Shown: positions 59,813 through 64,000 of the stretch, piece by piece | Numbering within the stretch: the stretch's first letter is position 1 | Layout of the letters: each line of letters opens with the position of its first letter | NCBI RefSeq assembly: GCF_927798175.1 | Contig: NZ_CAKMMP010000012.1 | Span: 89,446-153,445 of the forward strand | Direction: 5' to 3' | DNA from: Paenibacillus sp. JJ-223 | GTDB lineage: Bacteria; Bacillota; Bacilli; Paenibacillales; Paenibacillaceae | Length of the DNA: 64,000 bases | Notes under the pieces: model-generated | Seen by the model: the letters and a program-made list of their open reading frames with translations, nothing else | What the model was told of the DNA's origin: nothing | The model's database searches: none | Made by a program: the position numbers and the translations under genes

Positions 59813-59845
59813 CAGGCTTGCCAATATCGCTGGAACGCAAGCCTG
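59813..59845 (-). terminator. Hairpin after the GNAT gene
   Basis: Perfect CAGGCTTGC/GCAAGCCTG arms have a 15-nt loop and TTTG on the minus strand, about 100 bp after the stop codon. The weak T tail makes this a moderate call. Confidence 0.45.
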
Positions 59846-59943
59846 TCACGTCATATTTATGCTGATACAAGGACGAATCACTGTGTTAGCGCCCCAGCAA
59901 TGAACAAAGATTCAAGACCAGATATCCCCCAGCAGCTTATCCG

Positions 59944-60852
59944 TCATTTAGCGAGATCATATCTGAAATTTGCGGCAGCTTCCACTTGCTGAAAGCCTTC
60001 CTGAAGGTAAAGGTTCTTGGCTCGCTCATTCTCGGCATTGACGCACAGGATCGCTTGAGAGTACCCCTGTTCAACCGCGAACGCCATTGCCGCTCTAAGG
60101 AGAATTCTCCCCAGCCCTTTTCCTTGGTATTCAGGAACAAGCGCAACCGGCCCGATGTTCATGATCGATGCTCCTTGGAATTCATCGTCCGAACCCCGCA
60201 CGATTCCAACGGGCCGGTCCCCATGATACAGCATCAGCATCCCGCCCTCAAGGTAATCCTCCTCCGCAACCATTTTGGTTACCATGTCTGGTGTTACCGG
60301 TGTTTCATTTCCTTTCAGCTTGGCGAAACCCGCGTTTCGGATCTCTGCCCATGCCTCTTCGTCCAATCCCGTACGGAAAGCTTCCAATCGATATCCGTCA
60401 GGTACCTCGAAAGCCGGCTTTTCGAGCTGATGATGTACCAGAATAAAGGCATATCGCTCCAGCTTGAAATCCAGCTTTTTCAACGTTTCCATAAATTCGT
60501 GATGTACGGTTGGCACAAAAACAAACAGGTGATCCAGCCCTTTCCCATGCTGTATAATCGACTTCAACAATCGGCCGTGCAGAGTGAGATCACTCACTTC
60601 GGCGTGAAAAATGCGGAACCGCCCACGCCGCCCTTTGCGGTGATAAGCATCTTTAATGAGCGAAACTGCGCCAACCACTTCCTCCGCCGAATCCAGGGCA
60701 ATATAGGTCGGATTGTCTTCATGGATGGCAAAGTCGCGCAAGTCCTCTTCGTATAAAAACGAATCATCCACTTCATTACGGTGCTTCCTGCAATATGCTA
60801 AAAAGCTCCCCAGAGTTTCCTGGCTCAAAGCTTCAATTCTATGATTGGTCAT
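59944..60852 (-). CDS. GNAT N-acetyltransferase, probable tandem domains
   Basis: This cytosolic protein of about 302 residues has a degenerate N-terminal GNAT-like half (YIALDSAEEVVGAVSLIKD) and an intact C-terminal GNAT domain: GASIMNIGPVALVPEYQGKGLGRILLRAAMAFAV (acetyl-CoA-binding V-x-P-x-x-Q-G-K-G-x-G) and AILCVNAENERAKNLYLQEGFQQ. Such tandem proteins acetylate small amines or peptides; the substrate is unknown. The ATG at 60852 with GGGGAAG is preferred over the longer open frame. A terminator at 60883-60911 isolates it from upstream transcription. Confidence 0.9.
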   Translation of the reverse strand: MTNHRIEALSQETLGSFLAYCRKHRNEVDDSFLYEEDLRDFAIHEDNPTYIALDSAEEVVGAVSLIKDAYHRKGRRGRFRIFHAEVSDLTLHGRLLKSIIQHGKGLDHLFVFVPTVHHEFMETLKKLDFKLERYAFILVHHQLEKPAFEVPDGYRLEAFRTGLDEEAWAEIRNAGFAKLKGNETPVTPDMVTKMVAEEDYLEGGMLMLYHGDRPVGIVRGSDDEFQGASIMNIGPVALVPEYQGKGLGRILLRAAMAFAVEQGYSQAILCVNAENERAKNLYLQEGFQQVEAAANFRYDLAK

Positions 60853-60882
60853 ATGCGCTTCCCCGCCTCTACTTATATTATG

Positions 60883-60911
60883 AAAAAACTCCAGAGTTTC
60901 TCTGGAGTTTT
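60883..60911 (-). terminator. Terminator next to the truncated tRNA-Leu 3' end
   Basis: Perfect AACTCCAGAG/CTCTGGAGTT arms with a 3-nt loop have TTTTTT on the minus strand. It lies 15 bp after the partial tRNA copy, as if it had once been the terminator of a tRNA-Leu gene. Confidence 0.8.
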
Positions 60912-60925
60912 GCTTATGATTTGTG

Positions 60926-60950
60926 GATGCGGTCGAGAGGACTCGAACCT
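60926..60950 (-). repeat. Copy of the tRNA-Leu 3' end (possible attachment site)
   Basis: This 25-bp segment is identical to 63374-63398, the discriminator, acceptor and T-arm end of tRNA-Leu(CAG), and stops matching abruptly beyond it. It is in the same orientation as the intact gene 2.45 kb away, as expected for an attachment-site duplication. Confidence 0.8.
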
Positions 60951-61135
60951 GCAACAAAGACTAAGATACCGTGTATTCATTACGGGGTCAACCTATTTTT
61001 ATTGAACAACAAACTCCAAATTGAAGTTACAGGAAGTCAAAGGTTACATTCCCATGAATGAAGAGATCGGACTGTACGAAAAATAAAGACCGTTATTCGG
61101 ATAAGTATAACCATTCAAAAAGGTGGTGAAATGGC

Positions 61136-61237
61136 ATGCAATGGACGCGACTCCTGAATAATCGGGGAATCCTAATGTCGTTATTGGCTGTAGGAGTTGG
61201 ATTGGCTACCTATGGGGTTACACGGCGGCTAAGATAA
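61136..61237 (+). CDS. Small membrane protein, 33 residues
   Basis: This short frame begins MQWTRLLNNRGILMSLL, has a hydrophobic segment (about 12-26) and ends in a basic tail (VTRRLR). AAAGGTGGTGAA lies about 10 nt before the ATG. The layout, with a single helix followed by positive residues, is typical of small Bacillales membrane proteins. No family is assigned. It lies inside the tRNA-flanked islet, transcribed opposite to the phosphodiesterase gene. Confidence 0.55.
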   Translation: MQWTRLLNNRGILMSLLAVGVGLATYGVTRRLR

Positions 61238-61314
61238 AACAGCAGCGACTGGCGTCCGATGATGCCGCCTGTTCGAAAAAATGTTCTAGGTACAGCAGCA
61301 ATAAACACAAAACA

Positions 61315-61342
61315 ACCACCGGTATAAAAGTATACCGGTGGT
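61315..61342 (-). terminator. Perfect hairpin in the islet
   Basis: ACCACCGGTATA and its exact complement have a 4-nt AAAG loop. On the minus strand the second arm is followed by TGTTTTG; it could terminate the phosphodiesterase transcript (stop at 61475) or act as a plus-strand stop after the small gene. Confidence 0.55.
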
Positions 61343-61474
61343 CTCATGATCAATGCATGAACGCTGCAAAGATCCCTACCAAATCTGCGGGTACCTTGAA
61401 CGAATTCATCAAAGAGTTTGTTTATCAACACGGTCACCAATAATGAAAGAGGGCATTTGAAACGCCTTCTCTTT

Positions 61475-63082
61475 TCACCTATTGCTTTTCTGGGCCTTCT
61501 TTGTTACGAGATTAAGCAAATAAGCTTTTAAGTCGACCATTCGCAAGTGTTCCGGCTTTTGGTCTGTTCCGCTGATGATCAAGGGAACAAGCGATTCCAT
61601 TTTGCGAATGGAACCATGACCGCCTCCGCCCTTATGCGCAGGTGAAATGCCGCCCGTCAATTCATATCCCGGTTTTGCCGTGACAACCAAAAATTCGCCT
61701 TGGTGTGAACGGAGCGCGCTTGACAAACGTTTCAGAACATCGGGATATTGATCGTAATTCAATGAATGTGTGGCCGTGTTTATGCTTAAATCCAGCACCT
61801 CTTGATCCTGTTCGACCGTCCATGATTGGTTGTATGGATCAGTTAGATTGCCGCCTGCTTTAAATTTGATCTGTTTGCCTGTTGCCCCCTGAATGGCGTA
61901 TATCCATTCCTGGTCTTTCCAGGAAACGAAATCGATGCGCGGATCGCTCTTCAATACATTTGCCGTGTCTCTCAGGGATCGATCCGCTTTCAATGAATAT
62001 ACATAGGCCATCGTTTCATTGACGGCGAGCACGATATCCGTATCTTCCGATACGGCTTCACCCGGACGCAAAATGGTGGCGTCTCCGAGCAAAGAAGGCA
62101 AATCAATGACCGGATTTTGATTGGCAGGCAAAATCTGTGTCATTCCGCTGTCGCCTGCAATGACAAAAACGGCCTCTTTCAAGGCTTTCTCCGGAGAACC
62201 GAATGTTTCCAATACAGATTGAAGCTGCTGATCCAACTTTTTGACTCCACGAAGTCCAGTGGGACCTTTTTTATGTAACTCCCGGTCCAAGTCCGGCAAA
62301 TAAACAAACAAAAAATCCGGCAATGTATTGGAGTGAATCAAATATTTTACGGCTTCAATAGCGAAGTCATTATGGATGCCCAACCGATTCGTTACACCGT
62401 CCGGCAAGTTTTTTATCCCCTGAAACGGATTAGACAACGAACCCAGGGACAACAGGTCCGGCCCTTTCACATGAATCTCTTTCGGTAAAGAAGCAGGACC
62501 TTGAATCCAATCGGGTATCGACAACTTATGATCGGACGCCCCCCTGTAAATCAGGCCGTTGATCGAACCAGACTTAAACCCTTGCCGGGCTAAGTCCTCA
62601 TAGATCGTAGGCAAATCCTTGCTCAAATGACTCCCGTTCAAATGGATCAGCGCATCAGCAAGTACCCGATTCACTCCGAGCCTGAGCACTTCCATCGGTC
62701 CGGTTCCATAGTTGATCATTCTCTTGGTTTCCGCAGAGTACCACGTCAGACCCGGCACACGGTGAATGTCCGGATACGCACCGGTAAGCAATGAGCTGTC
62801 GATCGTGACGGACATCGTGGGAAAGGAACTGACCAGGTTTTTATAATATTGTCCGTGTTCGATCAGAAATTTTAATGTCGGAAGCTCCTGCTTGCCGATT
62901 CCTTGGTCAATCGCCTGAACCATCAAAGAGTCTACCATCAGGAAAATGACTTTCTTCGCATTTTCTCCACTGGCGGAATTTATTCGCATCAAATCCTGTT
63001 CTTTGGGTTTCGAGTTCTGGCATCCGATCAGCATGATCGATATAAGGATCACAGGCCACATTCGAATCCCTTTTTTCTTCAT
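61475..63082 (-). CDS. Alkaline phosphatase superfamily (nucleotide pyrophosphatase/phosphodiesterase type) lipoprotein
   Basis: This 535-residue surface lipoprotein has signal peptide ILISIMLIGC with Cys21 lipidated. The type I phosphodiesterase/nucleotide pyrophosphatase fold is indicated by KVIFLMVDSLM (metal Asp51), SSFPTMSVTIDSSLLTGAYPD (nucleophile Thr89), FVYLPDLDRELHKKG (Asp and His ligands), FVIAGDSGM (Asp) and GGGGHGSIRKM (His). It should hydrolyse a phosphodiester or related ester outside the membrane; the substrate is unknown. AAAGGGG precedes the ATG. Base and codon use appear more A+T-rich than in neighbouring genes, in line with acquisition by transfer. Confidence 0.88.
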   Translation of the reverse strand: MKKKGIRMWPVILISIMLIGCQNSKPKEQDLMRINSASGENAKKVIFLMVDSLMVQAIDQGIGKQELPTLKFLIEHGQYYKNLVSSFPTMSVTIDSSLLTGAYPDIHRVPGLTWYSAETKRMINYGTGPMEVLRLGVNRVLADALIHLNGSHLSKDLPTIYEDLARQGFKSGSINGLIYRGASDHKLSIPDWIQGPASLPKEIHVKGPDLLSLGSLSNPFQGIKNLPDGVTNRLGIHNDFAIEAVKYLIHSNTLPDFLFVYLPDLDRELHKKGPTGLRGVKKLDQQLQSVLETFGSPEKALKEAVFVIAGDSGMTQILPANQNPVIDLPSLLGDATILRPGEAVSEDTDIVLAVNETMAYVYSLKADRSLRDTANVLKSDPRIDFVSWKDQEWIYAIQGATGKQIKFKAGGNLTDPYNQSWTVEQDQEVLDLSINTATHSLNYDQYPDVLKRLSSALRSHQGEFLVVTAKPGYELTGGISPAHKGGGGHGSIRKMESLVPLIISGTDQKPEHLRMVDLKAYLLNLVTKKAQKSNR

Positions 63083-63178
63083 AACGGTTCACCCCTTTAT
63101 GTACATTGTGTCTTGAAATCTAGGGGGTATCCGAGGTTATTTTTTCCATTATGAACATAACCAAGATGACAATTACAT

Positions 63179-63313
63179 CCGTTCCGTGAAAAATATGGCT
63201 GGATTCAGCACAAATACAGCGTCTCGCGGCAAATCTCTCCCGCCGCACTGGACGAAATGATGGCCAATGGCAAGCCGGTACAGCGTGACCGCGTTACACA
63301 GGCGTTCCTATAG
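63179..63313 (+). pseudogene. Fragment of a VOC/PhnB-like protein gene
   Basis: A plus-strand frame reads KYGWIQHKYSVSRQISPAAL, then DEMMANGKPVQRDRVTQAFL and a TAG stop. This resembles the C-terminal part of VOC/PhnB-like proteins (usual pattern GW-KDKYGVSWQI-P, then RVTQAFLKMKK). It has no start or N-terminal domain. Family-conserved Gly and Trp appear changed to Ser and Arg, and it stops where relatives continue. It is taken to be a decayed remnant inside the islet. Confidence 0.5.
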
Positions 63314-63316
63314 ATG

Positions 63317-63360
63317 AAAAAAGCTCCTGAATCTCCAAATAAGGAAATTCAAGAGCTTTC
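63317..63360 (-). terminator. Terminator of the tRNA-Leu transcript
   Basis: GAAAGCTC-TGAAT paired with ATTCA-GAGCTTT has a large loop and TTTTTTC on the minus strand, 16 bp after the tRNA 3' end. Confidence 0.78.
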
Positions 63361-63373
63361 TTATGGTTGTATT

Positions 63374-63460
<87 letters not shown>

Positions 63461-63501
63461 ATATGTGGTATATCTCCGGAAATATCACGGCGACAAGGAA
63501 G

Positions 63502-63531
63502 AATATATCATAGAAACCGAAACTCTGTCAA
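63502..63531 (-). promoter_or_regulatory. Promoter of the tRNA-Leu gene
   Basis: On the minus strand TTGACA (63526-63531) and TATATT (63502-63507) are separated by 18 bp, about 40 bp upstream of the tRNA 5' end. Confidence 0.75.
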
Positions 63532-63739
63532 CACATTAACAGCCATGATGAACAGCAAAATGACGCGAAAGGAAATGGATGCTGTAGTCAGGCGACAAAC
63601 TATTTATTTGTCCATTCCATCAGCTGTTGAAACGGTGGTTACTTTTTTGTAACCGAAAAACGACAGCTTTTTCGCAAATTGAGCATAAAAAATGAGAATT
63701 CCGTTAACATGGCGGTGCAGATAACCGTTTCAGAACGAT

Positions 63740-63768
63740 TTGACAATTTCGTATTTATGCAATATCAT
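63740..63768 (+). promoter_or_regulatory. Promoter upstream of the c-di-AMP riboswitch
   Basis: TTGACA (63740-63745) and TATCAT (63763-63768) are separated by exactly 17 bp. It lies about 30 bp ahead of the riboswitch. Confidence 0.75.
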
Positions 63769-63800
63769 TTCAAATGGTTACAAAATATTCATTATTCATG

Positions 63801-63918
63801 TGCCGAGTTTCATTAGTGAAAACGGGGGAACCATACCGGGTGAATTATTCCGATACATAGGAAATATAGGGAACCTTCTACCGAACCCTTAGCTAACTCC
63901 GTAGGCATCGAAGGGAGA
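63801..63918 (+). ncRNA. ydaO-yuaA (c-di-AMP) riboswitch
   Basis: The leader carries the conserved ydaO elements in order: TGCCGAGTTT near the start, AAAACGGGGGAACCA, GGGTGAATT, a short variable hairpin, CCGAACCCTTAGCTAAC and GTAGGCATCGAAGGGA. The aptamer binds cyclic di-AMP and in known cases turns off genes for cell wall hydrolases and potassium transport. The GAAGGGAG at its 3' end doubles as the ribosome binding site of the next gene, suggesting translational or combined control. Confidence 0.9.
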
Positions 63919-63928
63919 ACATAACATT

Positions 63929-64000
63929 TTGAAAAAGCTTATCCTGTCCTTATTCGGCGCAGCCGTTTTATTTACTTCCGGTGCAACAGCAACCGAAGCA
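63929..64000 (+). CDS. Secreted protein, N-terminal end (runs off the window)
   Basis: Only 24 codons are in the window. The TTG at 63929 follows GAAGGGAG by about 11 nt and starts a clear signal peptide: KKLILSLFGAAVLFTSGATA. The rest is missing. Genes under c-di-AMP riboswitch control are often NlpC/P60, LysM or 3D-domain wall hydrolases, so an autolysin is the best guess from context. Confidence 0.75.
   Translation, partial: MKKLILSLFGAAVLFTSGATATEA

Noticed and set aside
61040..61090. A possible C-terminal coding remnant on the plus strand (ending GYIPMNEEIGLYEK)
   Set aside because: It is only about 20 codons with no recognisable family, so it is not reported as a pseudogene.
61344..61444. 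A possible short peptide gene in the islet (about 28 codons, plus strand)
   Set aside because: There is no ribosome binding site and it directly follows a terminator hairpin; length alone is not support.

Overview
The window looks like chromosomal DNA from a low-to-mid G+C Gram-positive of the Paenibacillus/Bacillus type. The evidence is strong GGAGG ribosome binding sites with many GTG/TTG starts, CcpA-type cre sites, YesM/YesN two-component pairs beside LplABC-type sugar transporters with no ATPase gene of their own, and typical Bacillales genes (yqzE, yqhG/yqhH, ywbE, a ydaO-type c-di-AMP riboswitch). No rRNA, insertion sequence, CRISPR array or replication origin was seen. Nearly everything from 1 to 38 kb is on the minus strand; after that the strands alternate. 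The assignment to a lineage is inference from gene content, not from a marker gene.

Region 1-11.5 kb: the start of an MFS transporter, a large GH3 glycosidase, an APH-type kinase, a YicI-type GH31 alpha-xylosidase with a divergent AraC regulator, a TIM-barrel-like lipoprotein, and adenine deaminase. Region 11.5-18.8 kb: housekeeping and accessory genes (HelD, an FMN-binding-like protein, an FUSC-type membrane protein behind a candidate Fur box, and an HD phosphohydrolase translationally coupled to an ACT-domain malic enzyme).

Region 18.9-38 kb is the most coherent block. Read in the direction of transcription, a YesM sensor and YesN regulator precede a lipoprotein sugar-binding protein, two permeases, a GH53 endo-galactanase without a signal peptide, and a GH42 beta-galactosidase. 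Together these form a galactan/arabinogalactan utilisation locus that appears to import oligosaccharides and finish hydrolysis inside the cell. Just upstream is a second, paralogous set in a different order (sensor, regulator, two permeases, binding protein), with no linked hydrolase and unknown substrate. cre-like sites sit ahead of both sensor genes.

Region 38.5-52.4 kb: a hydrophobic ion-transporter-like protein, a DUF4269-type protein with YwbE, a secreted NodB deacetylase, an aldo/keto reductase, a CPA1 Na+/H+ antiporter with a duplicated cytosolic tail, a MarR regulator divergent from an FAD monooxygenase across a striking palindrome, a GH2 beta-mannosidase behind a near-consensus cre, and an OafA-like acyltransferase with an SGNH tail. 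Region 53-60.9 kb: a SNF2 helicase overlapping its YqhG partner, two secreted or anchored unknowns, YqzE, a wall amidase, a divergent polysaccharide deacetylase and a tandem GNAT protein.

The right end holds a tRNA-Leu(CAG). A 25-bp copy of the 3' end of this tRNA lies 2.45 kb away, enclosing a more A+T-rich islet with a phosphodiesterase-like lipoprotein, a 33-residue membrane peptide and a broken VOC/PhnB-like fragment. This is the best candidate for an integrated or decayed mobile segment, although no integrase is visible. Beyond it a good sigma-A promoter drives a c-di-AMP riboswitch and the first codons of a secreted protein that runs off the window.
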